A stretch of 64,000 nt of DNA from Collybiopsis luxurians FD-317 M1 (taxonomy: Eukaryota > Basidiomycota > Agaricomycetes > Agaricales > Omphalotaceae): positions 144,169 through 208,168 of the forward strand of contig KN834832.1 of NCBI GenBank assembly GCA_000827265.1, in the 5' to 3' direction. A model generated the notes under the pieces. The model was not told the origin of the DNA, did no database searches, and saw nothing but the letters and a program-made list of their open reading frames with translations. Positions 34,784 to 46,515 of the stretch are shown here, piece after piece (position 1 is the stretch's first letter; each line of letters begins with the position of its first letter). Both the position numbers and the translations under genes were made by a program.

Positions 34784-36811
34784 ATGGCCAAATCCGACAA
34801 AAAAGCTATCAAAAAGGCTGAAAAACCGGCCGCAAAGTCTTCTGAAAAGAAGGCAGAAAAGGCAACCAAAGCAGCCAAAGCAGCCAAACCGAGCGCAGTA
34901 CCAAAGCCTGCTTCCTCAAAAGAAATTTTGGCCAAAGCAAAGGCTGAGCAGACAGTAAGTATTATGCAATAACTCCGAATCTTTCGCTACAACTATCTGT
35001 GTGCAGAAGAAGGTAGCTAAAAAGGCAAAATCTTCCGACTCTGATTCGAGTGATGAGGCTCCCAATGGGAACGTACGTCGGGAATCCTTTTTTTTTCATG
35101 TACCGCATCATTCTCATCATGTTCTCGGCTATAGGCAAAAGTTGAATCGTCTTCAGAGTCTAGCGAATCTTCATCTGAAGACGAGAAACCTAAAGCTGCA
35201 CAAGTTAAAAAGTCGCCCGCCAAAACGCCCGCCAAGAAGGCTGAGACCTCTGATTCAGATTCATCGGAAGACGAAGCACCAGCTAAGAAGGTGGAGAAGA
35301 AGGAAAGTTCTGATTCCTCAGATTCATCGTCATCGGAAGACGAAAAACCGAAAGCTGCCCCGGTCCAGAAATCACCCGCGAAGGTCGAGAAGCAGGCGAG
35401 CTCTGACTCTTCAGATTCGGATTCGGATGATGAAAAGTAAGTCCTATCTCCTTGAAAATTGCGATTAGAGGACAGGCATTCTTGGAGAAGACACGGATCC
35501 GGAGGGCTTGCACCGGTATGGTTCTTTGCATGCGCGGGACATGCTCGTCGAACAGCACCATGTCTAGGAGAAGGAATATTCTTCCCTGACAGTGCCAATG
35601 GCGTTGCGAAAATTTTTTTTTTTTTTTTCTTTTCAGTTTTTGTTCTTGGATTTCGTTCAATGTCAGCTGACATGAGCTTCTTCAGACCGACCAAAGCACC
35701 TCAACCCTCCACTTCCTCAGAGTCTTCCTCAGATGAAGACGAAGAACCGGCACAAAAGAAGTCTGCTGTTGCTGCTGCGAAGGCGACAGAGAAAAAATCT
35801 GATTCGTCCGACGACGACTCCTCTGATTCTGATTCTGACTCTGATTCGGATGTTGAGATGAAGGATGCTTCAAAAGGAGCCGCTGCTCCGGCTGTCAATG
35901 GTTCGTTCTCTGCTTCATTACTCATCGACACCCACTTAAATTTTCTCTCTCATCCAGGAAAACGCAAAGCGACTGACGATGCTCCCGCACCCCCTAAAAA
36001 GCTCAAGCTTGCCAATGGCGAAGCAGCCTCTGCCGACGAGGTCAAATCCATCTTTGTCGGTCAGCTCTCATGGAACGTCGACAACGACTGGCTCGCGCAA
36101 GAATTTGCCTCTTGCGGAGAGGTTGAATCCGCCACCGTTCAAATGGATCGCAACACTGGCCGTTCCAGAGGATTCGGCTACGTGCACTTTACCACCTCTG
36201 ACGCTGTCGAGAAGGCGCTCGAGATGAACGGCAAGGAAATTGACGGCCGGCCGATCAAGGTTGACAAGAGCACGCCTCCGAATAAAGACGCCAGTCGGGA
36301 AAAGAGAGCGAAAACGTTCGGTGACCAAACGAGTCCGCCGAGCTCGACTCTGTTCGTTGGGAACCTTAGCTTCTCTGCGAATGAAGATTCCGTTTGGGAA
36401 TTTTTCAATGATTACGGAGTCAAGACTGTGCGGTTACCGACGGATAGGGATACCGGTAAACCTAAAGGGTTTGGGTATGTCGAGTTTGATGATGTTGAGG
36501 GTGCGAAGAAGGCGTTTGAGGCTTTGAGCGGGCAGGAGTTGGACGGACGGACTGTCAGGTTGGACTATTCACAGCCGAGGGACTCTGCTGGAGGTGGACG
36601 CGGCGGTGGAAGAGGTGGTGGACGTGGCGGTCGAGGAGGAGGAGACCGTGGACGAGGTGGACGGGGTGGTTTCGGTGGTTTCGGTGGACGGGGTGGTGGC
36701 GGTGGCTTCGGTGGCGGTGGCTTCGGTGGACGTGGACGGGGAGCCCCTCGAGGCGGTAACCCTCGCTCGGGAGGTATAGTACCTCACGAAAGTAAAAAGA
36801 TCACATTTTGA
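34784..36811 (+). CDS. NSR1: nucleolin / Nsr1 (gar2)-like RNA-binding protein
   Basis: Five exons: 34784-34954, 35007-35072, 35135-35436, 35686-35900 and 35958-36811. All junctions keep frame; the product is about 535 aa. The N-terminal half alternates Lys/Ala-rich basic blocks with acidic Ser clusters (SSSEDEKP, SDSDSDSD) that are likely CK2 targets. Two RRM domains follow. RRM1 has RNP2 IFVGQL and RNP1 RGFGYVHF; RRM2 has RNP2 LFVGNL and RNP1 KGFGYVEF. The C-terminus is a long RGG/GGF box. This is the classic nucleolin/Nsr1/gar2 layout, a nucleolar protein for pre-rRNA processing and small-subunit assembly. The intron before exon 4 is long for this genome (about 249 bp). The symbol follows the yeast orthologue name by domain layout. 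Confidence 0.9.
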
Positions 36812-36987
36812 TCAGTCTTATGGACATTTTCGAGATCTATGTTGCTTCATGTCCTCTCTTGATTTCGTCTAGTATTTTCTTTTACTTGCACACAGTATAT
36901 CTTACATGCATATATGTACGTATGAGTATTGAGTACACTCTCTGTTCGTAATTTCATGGGATTTCAGAATGGTGTTTTGATGCCCTT

Positions 36988-38208
36988 CTACGCGTCCACA
37001 GGGACTGGAACTTCTGCCATAGCTGCGAGTCGGAAAATATGGCGAGGCTTTGCGCCGGTTTCTTCGTCGAAATAGTCGACGATAGCGGTATCTGTGTGCG
37101 TCCTGTTTATCTGAGTAAACGGCCCTTGAGACAATGTACTTACGAAGAATAGATCGATTGTCAAAGATTACAATCGTCTTTGGCTGCCAGCGAACTCTGG
37201 CCTGGAAATCGTGGCCCTTGATGATGTGATCCAGGAGAAAGTCTGACAAGGCCTGGAATTCAGGCTGTTTGAATCCTTGGAAGCCTGTGATGAATTCGCC
37301 ATTGATAAATAGGCATCGCTCTCCGGTAACTGGATGGACTCGAACGAGGGGGTGAACTGATTGTACGGGATCTTTTCTGACGAGTCCGCCTACGGCCTTG
37401 GTGTGGTTGATCATGTTGGCGGATGAGTGTATGGCTTTAATAGAGTCGAGCATGGATCGGAAGCTTGGGGAGAGACGTCTTCGCGAGAAATCAAAAAGAA
37501 TTAGCCGGCGGTTTGAAATCAGGAGATTTTTACATACTTGTATGCATCGTCGGTGGCGGCGAAAGCTGTGTCACCTCCGACTTCAGGTCCTTGCAAGAGT
37601 CCCAGCATCACATAACCAGGAGGCTGCCGCTCATAGCTGACATCTTGATGCCAAAGGCAAGAGGTCGTTTTCTGGGTGAAAAAGTTGGCCAGCTCTTCCT
37701 TGTTTCCGTCCCGATGGATAATGTGGAAGCCAGGATGACCTTTGATACTACCAGACACGGGTTGGTAGTTAGGTTTACCAAAGTAATTCATCCATTCTTG
37801 TTGAGCAGCTGGACCTAGATCGAGGAAGTGGTCTTGGGCTGGGAAAACGACGATTTTGCGCTGACTGACGAGGAGCGCGAGCTCATCTTTCGCAGTATCT
37901 GTGAGAGTGGATAGATCCAGACCCTCGACGATGGTTCCCATGCGAGGGGTGATTTCAGATAGTTTGATGCTCTCGCCACTGAGAAGATTGGGTTTGGAAG
38001 GATCTGCACGGAGAGCAGGATCGGTAAATTCGAATGGGGGGAGTGGGTCGAACCGCACCGGATCCCAGGTAGGGAGGTATTGAGGGTACGCAGTATCGCG
38101 CTCGATACGAGCCTTTTCCTCCGCACTCACGGTGAGGTAAGGGATATTAATATCGTAGCTGACAGGTTTTTCGCTGCTGGATACTGTGGTGGTGATTGTA
38201 GTGAGCAT
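36988..38208 (-). CDS. TauD/TfdA-family Fe(II)/2-oxoglutarate dioxygenase
   Basis: Three exons (38208-37538, 37478-37144, 37091-36988) give 369 aa. Iron ligands are visible: the HxD in LWHQDVSYERQPP and the distal His in SVHPLVRVHPVTGER. The 2-oxoglutarate-binding Arg lies in the C-terminal PRHIFRLA. The last junction uses the acceptor at 37092, giving FDNRSIL|HTAIVDY, which matches the conserved NRS-x-x-H element of the family. An acceptor 10 bases upstream would break it. Fungal relatives desulfonate taurine and other sulfonates or oxidise other small acids. The exact substrate is unknown. Probably cytoplasmic; there is no signal peptide. Confidence 0.88.
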
Positions 38209-40116
38209 CTCGAGATGAGTAGTGGTGGCACTGCATATTATTACGCTTTGAGCAAGCTTTTATACCACAACGAAACGAAGTTGGTGAGAAAGGAGGAAGA
38301 AGGATGATTTTGCCACTCTCGCTGCGGTGGACCGGGAATTTTCTACTTTTTCGCCCAGTTTTAGCCCAGTTTTGGACCAGTTCCTGGGCAATATGTTTCA
38401 CTCGCCGTAAAAGAAACTCATTACGGGAGAAAAAGATAAATGATGTCATTATATTTTACCATATAGAACTATTTTCAGGATCTTTTTCAGGCGAAAAATG
38501 ATACTATTACTCATATTTAATTACGGTAATTATTTTGACCGCAAAATTCCCAGTCCACCAGTGTCTGAAGTAGTACACCGGGAAACCCGTACAAGTTCTG
38601 AGATGACAATTCAGAGCGTAATCACATTTGGAGACTGCACATTCATTCGGTGGCTACGGAAAATCCCGAAGACGATTACCCCGGGAAATTGACAGAATTC
38701 ATAAGTCTTGGAATCACTATTGCATGCGCTTGTTTTATGTAGAATAAGTGAACTTGTCGCATGCTTGGCCTTTGCATAAAAACATTGAGCGGAATTCAAT
38801 AGTTTGCTTGATGCTTGATAACTTCTTTTGTGACCGAAAGCCGAATAGAAATTCTACGGCTAATCTATTTCCTACAATCAGCCACAGCGAGACAATAAAT
38901 GCTGATTCGTACACCGCGCTGGTCAAGGATGGAGCTCTCAAATTTCGAGGTATCCGACTGCCCGAGGACCTTACAAATACTGCAATGAGCAGATGCTTGT
39001 ATGTACGCATACTTCTTTCACCTTGAATTGTAATTTGGCCGGCGGGAAGAGTGCAGACTTGGCCATTAGTATATCGGAAATTGTGCCGGAACTGTGCGTC
39101 CGCGTTGCAATAGCGGATAGTAAGCCCACACGTCGACTGTCCAGTAACTATAATGAGAGCCTCAGGTCGAAATCAGAAAGATCATGAATGAGTATGAGCG
39201 CGGTACCGGGGACTTCCATTGGCCCCGAAAGCATAGGCATGGAAACTAGTCGAAACTGGCTGGGGAGGTTAATATCTTTCACCATTCGGACAAAAGAGAA
39301 CGGCCTTTCACCCAGTGCTTTGATATGTCTGCAAATAAACGGTCCTCCTGCACAGACTATGTGGAAGAAAAGTCCAGGTCACCACAGCTTCAGGCCTACG
39401 CAGCGTCCATACTGACGTTGTGACTAACACGGGTAAATCTGGTTCTGCTTTTTTCCAGTGGCGGGAACGTATACCAAAAAAATCAGAAGAAAATCAAATC
39501 AAAGAAATATCGGTCAAGAAAGTCAAGCGGTACGAAGTCTTCAATCATCTAGTCGGAGGTTATCGGAGTAGGGAGCAGATTAATCACAAGAACTTGAACG
39601 TCTCCCGCTGTTGTATCAACTTCTCGGGTTGCAGAACACTTGACTAGATCCGACGCAGCACTCGCTCAAATGCAACGGAAAAATGGTGGATACCTGGTGA
39701 GAACAAAGAACTGAAAGTTTTGGTTCTAATGGGCGAGGAATGCATACCAAGATCCATGTCTGACCCAAGTTTGACGGAGTACGTTGGGAGCTTTCAGTTC
39801 CCACTTACAGTGGTTATAAATCAAGTGCGTAAAAGCAGTAGTCTCCTGTTTCTCAGTCTGGTTGTAGTCTCACACAAAATGACATTGATCTGAGGCTGAA
39901 AATGGGGCAGTATGTTATCTTCTTTAGTGACAACCTTTCAGTCCATGTTCACAAAGGGTTTTTTCGATATTTTACAAATTGTACAAAGCGAAGCCAAGAT
40001 CGTATTTCCTCCGAAATGCATGCAGACGACTACTAGATGAAACAATACAACAATAAGCAAAGGGTAAAAAGCAGCGAACCTGGAAGAATGTCTCACCATT
40101 TCATTTGTAGCATTGT
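38209..40116. other. long intergenic region
   Basis: No gene is supported. Short open frames (for example 38748-39026) lack any recognisable domain or intron context. The last 250 bp (from about 39830) are the 3' flank shared with the other lectin copies (compare 43615-43900). Confidence 0.4.
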
Positions 40117-40482
40117 TTAATCATGGATCTCTCCTCCAGTCTGAGAAGCCCAAACCGGAACACCTCCCTTCTCGTAAACGACGAGGTTTCCGTCGTTCTG
40201 GCAAACGAGGTTGTAGGGGTGGTTATTTCCGTTAGTCTGCGTAGCCCACATGGCAACTCCGTCGGGGGTGTATCCACAACAATTGCCGTCGGTCTGCATC
40301 TTGACGAACGACGCGTTCTTGCCATTGACAGACCAGAGTATCCTTCCGTCGCCAATGAGCTGGAGGTCGCCGGAGGTGGTGACAACAAAGGTGACGCGTT
40401 TGCTGTCGGAGATGAGGCCGTAGCCGCGACCGATGACACCGTCCTCGGGGAGGGTAGAGCCGTAGGGATGAACGTAGGACAT
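40117..40482 (-). CDS. GNA-type (B_lectin) mannose-binding-like lectin, copy 2
   Basis: Intron-less, 121 aa (MSYVHPYGSTLPEDG). Sugar-site motifs in order are TTSGDLQLI, QTDGNCCGY and QNDGNLVVY; only the last is a complete QxDxNxVxY. It differs from the copy at 43909 only at the penultimate residue (EIHD against EIRD), so the two were duplicated or homogenised very recently. It differs from the 18181 and 46041 copies in the third subdomain (NNHPYNLVCQNDG against SNHPYALVCQDDG). No signal peptide. A TATA box lies at 40558-40564. Confidence 0.9.
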   Translation of the reverse strand: MSYVHPYGSTLPEDGVIGRGYGLISDSKRVTFVVTTSGDLQLIGDGRILWSVNGKNASFVKMQTDGNCCGYTPDGVAMWATQTNGNNHPYNLVCQNDGNLVVYEKGGVPVWASQTGGEIHD

Positions 40483-40557
40483 TGTAGGTTTAGATGTGAA
40501 AGTGCAAGTGGGTGTACTGGTTTGTGCTTGGGGAGTGTTGACGAGCTACAGTTGAGC

Positions 40558-40564
40558 TTTTATA
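40558..40564 (-). promoter_or_regulatory. TATA box of lectin gene, copy 2
   Basis: TATAAAA on the minus strand, 76 bp upstream of the ATG, conserved in the sister copies. Confidence 0.65.
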
Positions 40565-40578
40565 GATTCAGAGAAACA

Positions 40579-40738
40579 TACCAATATGGATGGAACATTC
40601 TACAAGTGTGGCGCTGTGGGGTATTGGGGATAAAGATCCATCCACGTACACAGGCCTCTGAATACCAATATGGATGGAACGTTCTACAAGTGCGGCGTTG
40701 CGGGATATTGGGGATTAAGATCCATCCACGTACATAGG
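40579..40738. repeat. 84-bp tandem duplication in the lectin promoter, copy 2
   Basis: Two units start at 40579 and 40663 (taccaatatggatggaac each), just upstream of the TATA box. The same 84-bp doubling is present in the promoters of copies 3 and 4 but not in the outlying copy at 18181. Confidence 0.85.
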
Positions 40739-41430
40739 TAGCTGACTCCTCATCAAATGAACGTCAGAAAAGCGAGACAACAATGAAGAGCCATTGAAGG
40801 GGAACCGATTAATTTGGCTGAAAGTACATCTGCAAGAACCGCTGTATTTCGAGGCTACAGATAGCTGTACATAATCCTCATTATAGTGGTCAAGCCGGTC
40901 ACCTTGAACTGAATACTTACCTTGTCACCTTCCAAGTTCTCAGCCAGATACGGTTTGAGCTTTTCATGTCGAGGGGATAATAAGAGGGCGAGTATAACCT
41001 GGCTTTTCATCTCACGAGGTGAATACTAGTCCTTGCTTTAAAGTTCTGAAGGTCCAAGATGATTGAACAGCAAAGTGAGTTGATAATGGAAAATAAAAAG
41101 GAAAGTATGTTACCTACACAGGCTGTGGCAAATTGCGTAGCAGTGCCAGACACGCTCCGTTCTGACCGTCCGGAGGCGGATTTAAACACCAGCATCCGGA
41201 AAGAAGTTAAACATTTTGATTCATCACATTCGATGTGTTTACGTCTGGCCATTGAGGATATAATTAATATTCGAAAGTCTCGAACATTCTGATCAAAAAG
41301 GATAGAAATGAACTAACCGATCCAGCTGCTCGAGTACACTCCAGGGTAAGTCGAGCGAGGCTTTCGCTGTTCTTTATTACCTTTGATGCCTCTAGGCTCT
41401 TGCAGTTGCAGTAGCACAAATCCAGAGGCC

Positions 41431-42539
41431 TGGTAAACAAGTGAGGTTCACCCCCAACCTTCTGTATAGATCACGGTTCTTTTGTCCAAAAGTAAGTGGA
41501 GATTAAGTCACGGGGGTTTCAGACTCGGCCGTTCAGGTTTGGCTGGAAGCTAAGTACCATCAGTCACTCTTGTCGCAATCTTAACCATCATCATCTCAAT
41601 GTCTTTGCTCAATCCAGCCTCCTTTTGCCAGTCATTCCGCCTGAAACTTGGTAGAGTTGGTGAATTCTATCATATCTTTCCTATATCCAAATTCCAGGTC
41701 ATCTATTCTTCTTATTCTATGTCAGCGATCCCTCGTATAGCGAGTGGCGCCGTTTCTCCCTTCGAACTTTTTCCCACCCATCAAATGGGTGCTAAACTCC
41801 CAGGGTGACGAAAATAAAAAGGTGTGTAGTATATCCTCCAATAAAAAGGCAAAAGCTATCAGTTGGGCTGTTAATTGGCTACGAAAAGTACCCAGCTGTA
41901 GAGTATGAGAGAAAATCGAACGGCTGTTAAATGGTCACGCAAAGTACCCAGCCACGAGCTATTGTGACCGTCACCGTGTGTTTATTCTGTTCGGATACAC
42001 ACCGGAAACCCAATTTTTGTCCTTGTTGGTGAATGGTCTCATTAATGGGCCAAGAAGTTCCTCATATCGATATCTGTATATGTACATTGTAAATTAGCTT
42101 CATTACTTCGTTGCCTGTATGTAAATAGTCTGGTTTTCATGGGTGGCAGGGGATCTACTGCAGCGGCTTCGCGGGTCAGTTGTGAGCTCGTCCCCACTGC
42201 CCATGACCGCCCTGAGGACGATGATGCTTGCATCGCATCGGGATACTTCTCAGAAAACCGGCATTCAGATCTTGGACCGTGCCGTGTAATATACTTCCTT
42301 CCTACCTATTTAATACCATCTAGTCCCAACAATTTGAAGATTTTGTTTTCTTGGCCGTTCACTTGCTTTTAACAAGATACAAGTAGTGAGTCTGACCTTT
42401 GTGACTCTGTTCTCCCTGCTTGGTGGAGTGCCGGAGAGACTTGATTTTCTAAATTAAGTTTTTATTGTCATTGCACTTAAGCTTAGGACAGCACGAAGAC
42501 ATCTTTTTTTTTCCATTAAATCATTCATTGATTCTTTCA
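41431..42539. other. intergenic between lectin unit and FHA-end fragment
   Basis: No gene is recognised. The small open frame at 41599-41808 has no recognisable features. The 42300-42540 part resembles the 3' flank of the FHA gene. Confidence 0.35.
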
Positions 42540-43330
42540 TCCTCCGAGTCTTGTTTTTTTAGGGCATGTAAATAGAAGTAAGTAAGTAAAAAATCAGAAG
42601 CAAAAGAGAGAGAAAAGGCATAGGAATAAAGTTAAAAAAAAAAAACTCAGCCGCAACGAAATAAAAGAGAAGAAGTTAGGACAAGAGTAAATGAAAAGAG
42701 TACGTAGGAAAAAAAAAATAAAGTAAAAAGAGAGAAAGAGAGAAAGGTCAACGTACGTATGTGGTGTATATAGAGTACATTGGCGTAATGTCGAGCGAAT
42801 AAAAAGAAGAGAAAGATCCCATCCTCGAGAAGAAAAAAAGAATACCAATACGACAACAACGATCACAACCTTCCTTTCTCCATTCAAATTTCCTTCATTT
42901 ATACACAGACTGTTTCGTCTCGTTTCATTTCGAAGGGGGGAGGGAGGAAACACGAACTCGTTAAACACTGTCTGGTTTAACCCTCCACACCACTGCAGCC
43001 GCCGAAACACTCAATACCAACACTCTAAATGCCGTCTGCATATTGATTCCTCTATTGAGTTGCATTCCGGTCTGTTGAAAGAACAAGAGGAAGAGCAAGG
43101 GGAAATGAGTGTCACCAGAATACAAGAGCGTCGAGATACTTACCCCATCACCAGAAGAGGAAGATTTAACCAGCTCTCCTCCTCCTCCTCCTCCTCCTGC
43201 TGAGAACGGATTATCATCATCTCCTTCTCATTTCAACTCGTATGTCAACGAGGACGACGAGAATTGTATTCCATCCTTTTGCTTAAAGGGGGAGGGGGAG
43301 GGGGGAGGGGAAGGTGATGAGCGTCATGAA
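42540..43330 (-). pseudogene. duplicated 3' end of the FHA-domain gene
   Basis: This segment matches the 3' end and downstream flank of the gene at 48183-51025. It includes the downstream purine-rich stretch, the final exon coding for the tail-anchor segment (about 42960-43071) and the preceding intron (43072-43143). It also includes part of the last-but-one exon with the poly-Gly and LVKSSSSG region. Upstream sequence is missing, so it is a non-functional gene end. A second, shorter scrap of the same region (the ttaccctattactagaag stretch) follows at about 43355-43410. Confidence 0.8.
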
Positions 43331-43908
43331 ATATGAATGATATGATAGACAAGAGACACTTACCCTATTACTAGAAGAAGATTTTACCAGCTCTTCTCTT
43401 CCTCCTCCCCCTGGAGTGTCAACTTTGAAATTGCCCTCTCCATCGGCCGGTCAACTCATTCAAAGTTTCATTTCGGCAGTACCTCTATTATTTCATTTAT
43501 TAATGAAAAATCGGCACAACAATTAACAGATCTGAGTCAATGTTGGTTCCACATTCACGTCGAATGAATTCCATGCCACTGTGCATCAGAAGGATGTTCT
43601 CAAGCACTGAGGGGAAAGCAGTGGTCTCCTGTTTCTCAGTCTGGTTCTAGTCTCACACAAAATGACATTGATCTTTGTCGAAGCTTCATCTGAGGCTGAA
43701 AATAGGGCAGTATGTTATATGACAACCTCTCAGTCCATGTTCACAAGGGATTTTCTCGATATTTTACAAATTGTACAAAGCAAAGCCAAGGTCATGTTTC
43801 CTCCAGAATGCATGCAGACGACTACTAGATGAAACAATACAATGATAAGCAAAGGGTAAAAAGCAGCGGACCTGGAAGAATGTCTCACCATTTCATTTGC
43901 AGCATTGT

Positions 43909-44274
43909 TTAATCACGGATCTCTCCTCCAGTCTGAGAAGCCCAAACCGGAACACCTCCCTTCTCGTAAACGACGAGGTTTCCGTCGTTCTGGCAAACGA
44001 GGTTGTAGGGGTGGTTATTTCCGTTAGTCTGCGTAGCCCACATGGCAACTCCGTCGGGGGTGTATCCACAACAATTGCCGTCGGTCTGCATCTTGACGAA
44101 CGACGCGTTCTTGCCATTGACAGACCAGAGTATCCTTCCGTCGCCAATGAGCTGGAGGTCACCAGAGGTGGTGACAACGAAGGTGACACGTTTACTGTCC
44201 GAGATGAGGCCATAGCCGCGACCGATGACACCGTCCTCAGGGAGGGTAGAGCCGTAGGGATGAACGTAGGACAT
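43909..44274 (-). CDS. GNA-type (B_lectin) mannose-binding-like lectin, copy 3
   Basis: Intron-less, 121 aa, and almost the same protein as the copy at 40117; nearly all differences are synonymous, for example around 44161-44215. One full QxDxNxVxY site (QNDGNLVVY). Cytoplasmic by lack of a signal peptide. The excess of silent over replacement changes suggests purifying selection or conversion, so this is likely a working gene. Confidence 0.9.
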   Translation of the reverse strand: MSYVHPYGSTLPEDGVIGRGYGLISDSKRVTFVVTTSGDLQLIGDGRILWSVNGKNASFVKMQTDGNCCGYTPDGVAMWATQTNGNNHPYNLVCQNDGNLVVYEKGGVPVWASQTGGEIRD

Positions 44275-44349
44275 TGTAGGTTTAGATGTGAAAGTGCAAG
44301 TGGGTGTACTGGTTTGTGCTTGGGGAGTGTTGACGAGCTACAGTTGAGC

Positions 44350-44356
44350 TTTTATA
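44350..44356 (-). promoter_or_regulatory. TATA box of lectin gene, copy 3
   Basis: TATAAAA on the minus strand, 76 bp upstream of the ATG. Confidence 0.65.
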
Positions 44357-44370
44357 GATTCAGAGAAACA

Positions 44371-44530
44371 TACCAATATGGATGGAACATTCTACAAGTG
44401 TGGCGCTTTGGGGTACTGGGGATTAAGATGCATCCACGTACACAGGCCTCCGAATACCAATATGGATAGAACATTCTACAAGTGCGGCGTTGGGGGGTAT
44501 TGGGGATTAAGATCCATCCACGTACATAGG
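44371..44530. repeat. 84-bp tandem duplication in the lectin promoter, copy 3
   Basis: Units start at 44371 and 44455, as in copy 2. Confidence 0.85.
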
Positions 44531-45150
44531 TAGCTGACTCCTCATCAAATGAACGTCAGAAAAGCGAGACAACAATGAAGAGCCATTGAAGGGGAACCGA
44601 TTAATTTGGCTGAAAGTACATCTGCAAGAACCGCTGTATTTCGAGGCTACAGATAGCTGTACATAATCCTCATTATAGTGGTCAAGCCGGTCATCTTGAA
44701 CCGAATACTTACCTTGTCATCGTCCCAGTTCTCAGTCAGATATGTCGAGGGAATAACTTGTGAGCAAGATGTCTTTCGTTTTGAGGTTTTGAAGGTATTT
44801 TGAAGGTCCAAGATGACTGAACAGCAAATTGAGCAGAAAAGAAAAAAGGAGAATTTGAAAGCCTATACGCTCTAGCGCCTACACCTGTGGCAAATTCCGT
44901 GGTACCAGACACGCTCCGTTCATAAAACAAGTGACCGTCCCGAGGCGGTATCTGAAAAGAAGTTGAACTTTGATTCGATGTGTTTACGTCTGGCCATCTA
45001 GAATACATATTCATATTCGAACGTCCCGAAAATTCTGATCAAAAAGGACAGAAATGAACTAACCGTGCCAGCTACTCGAGCGCGGCAATTGCCTCTTGCA
45101 GTTGCAGTAGCACAAATCCAGAGGCCTTGTAACTGAACTGAGGTTCACTT

Positions 45151-46040
45151 TCAAGCTTCTGTATGATTGTGTGCCAGTTCTTTTGTCCAAAAGTGAGTGG
45201 AGATCGAGTTGCAGGGGGCTCAGCCATTCAGATTTGGTTTGGAAGAGAAGCTAAGCAACTGCTACAGGAAAATAAAAGTAGAATTAGATTTCTCCGCAGT
45301 AGTCACCGCACCACGAAAAAATTATAGCGGCAGACATTAACCACCTCGCCCTCTTTGACTAGTTTTCAGCTCCATGCTTTCCGGCTCAAGCTGAGTTGGT
45401 ACCGCATCTTGTAGGCTGGAGTATCACGAACGAATCCTAGGTCTCGTGTCGACTGGTCTTGACTGTCTCATCCGGTGGTGTCACTAGTGTGTAACAAGGC
45501 CTCGTTCTAGATGTCACCATAAATCGAACAAGATCACACTGTTGCGCTTCAACCCCTCAAAAAAGTAAGCAAGATACAGACGAACCTTATTCGAAATTGC
45601 CCTCTCCATCGGCCTTCAATTGCACCAAAAGTACAGTCAACTTATTCAAAATTTCATTTCGGCTCTATCTCTAGTATTTCATTTATCAATGAAAAATCAG
45701 TACAACGATTAACAGTTCTGAGTCAATGTTGGTTTCACATTCACGTTGAACAAATCTCATGCCATTGCACATCAAAAGTTCAATGATCTCAAGCACTAAG
45801 GGGAAGAACTTATGATCACAAAGGTTTTTCTCAACATTTTACAAGTAATACAAAGCCAAGCCAAGATCTGATTCATACTGGCTGGAGTCCATTTCCAGCG
45901 ACGCCGTGTATATATCATATCACATCATACTGTTTCCTCCAGATACATGCAACCGCTGGCAAAAGCGATACTGAGGTAAGTAAGTAAAGAAGCATTCGAG
46001 TGAACAAATCTCTCACCAGGTTTCTTAAGGAGCAAAAGGT
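45151..46040. other. intergenic between lectin units
   Basis: No gene. The stretch 45590-45760 repeats 43425-43560 (the aaattgccctctccatcggcc region), marking another duplication joint between lectin units. Confidence 0.4.
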
Positions 46041-46403
46041 TTAATGGATCGTACCCCCAGTCTGAGAAGCCCAGACCGGGTTACCGCCCTTCGAATAAAC
46101 GACAAGGTTGCCGTCGTCCTGGCAAACGAGAGCGTAGGGATGGTTACTTCCATTAGTCTGCGTAGCCCACATGGCAACTCCATCGGGGGTGTATCCGCAG
46201 CAGTTTCCATCCGTCTGCATCTTTACGAACGACGCGTTCTTGCCATCGACAGACCAGAGGGTCTTTCCGTCGCCGATGAGCTGGAGGTCGCCGGAGGTGG
46301 TGACAACGAAGGTGACGCGTTTGCTGTCGGAGATGAGGCCGTAGCCGCGACCGATGACACCGTTCTCGGGGAGGGTAGAGCCGTAGGGATGAACGTAGGA
46401 CAT
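46041..46403 (-). CDS. GNA-type (B_lectin) mannose-binding-like lectin, copy 4
   Basis: Intron-less, 120 aa. The protein is nearly the same as the distant copy at 18181 (both NGVIGRGYGLI and SNHPYALVCQDDG, ending GGTIH), although it lies next to copies 2 and 3. One complete mannose motif (QDDGNLVVY), two degenerate ones (TTSGDLQLI, QTDGNCCGY). No signal peptide. A TATA box lies at 46495-46501 and the doubled 84-bp element lies above it. Confidence 0.9.
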   Translation of the reverse strand: MSYVHPYGSTLPENGVIGRGYGLISDSKRVTFVVTTSGDLQLIGDGKTLWSVDGKNASFVKMQTDGNCCGYTPDGVAMWATQTNGSNHPYALVCQDDGNLVVYSKGGNPVWASQTGGTIH

Positions 46404-46494
46404 TGTAGGTTTAGATGTGAAAGTGCAAGTGGGTGTACTGGTTTGTTAGCTGCTGTGTTTGTGCTTGGGGAGTATTGACGAGCTACAGTTGAGC

Positions 46495-46501
46495 CTTTAT
46501 A
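46495..46501 (-). promoter_or_regulatory. TATA box of lectin gene, copy 4
   Basis: TATAAAG on the minus strand, 92 bp upstream of the ATG. Confidence 0.6.
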
Positions 46502-46515
46502 GATTCAGAGAAACA

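Larger units (their letters stand above)
39830..41430. repeat. lectin segmental duplication, unit 1
   Basis: This aligns with 43610-45150 (very close) and with 45780-47340 (close). It carries a lectin gene, its promoter, the 84-bp tandem repeat and about 800 bp of 5' flank. Direct orientation. Confidence 0.8.
43610..45150. repeat. lectin segmental duplication, unit 2
   Basis: Nearly identical to unit 1 across the gene and promoter. Small indels appear in the outer 5' flank (44700-45100). Confidence 0.8.

Noticed and set aside
40123..40737. 204-aa plus-strand open frame opposite a lectin gene, recurring at 43897 and 46044
   Set aside because: It is antisense to a conserved lectin and recurs only because the locus is duplicated. 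No own start context, introns or known motifs; the lectin strand has the family signature.
42590..42850. Purine/pyrimidine-rich stretch as a possible gene (138-aa frame, Phe/Leu-rich)
   Set aside because: It is the duplicated downstream flank of the FHA gene. The hydrophobic translation comes from the A/G-rich composition, and the corresponding frame at 47706 differs.
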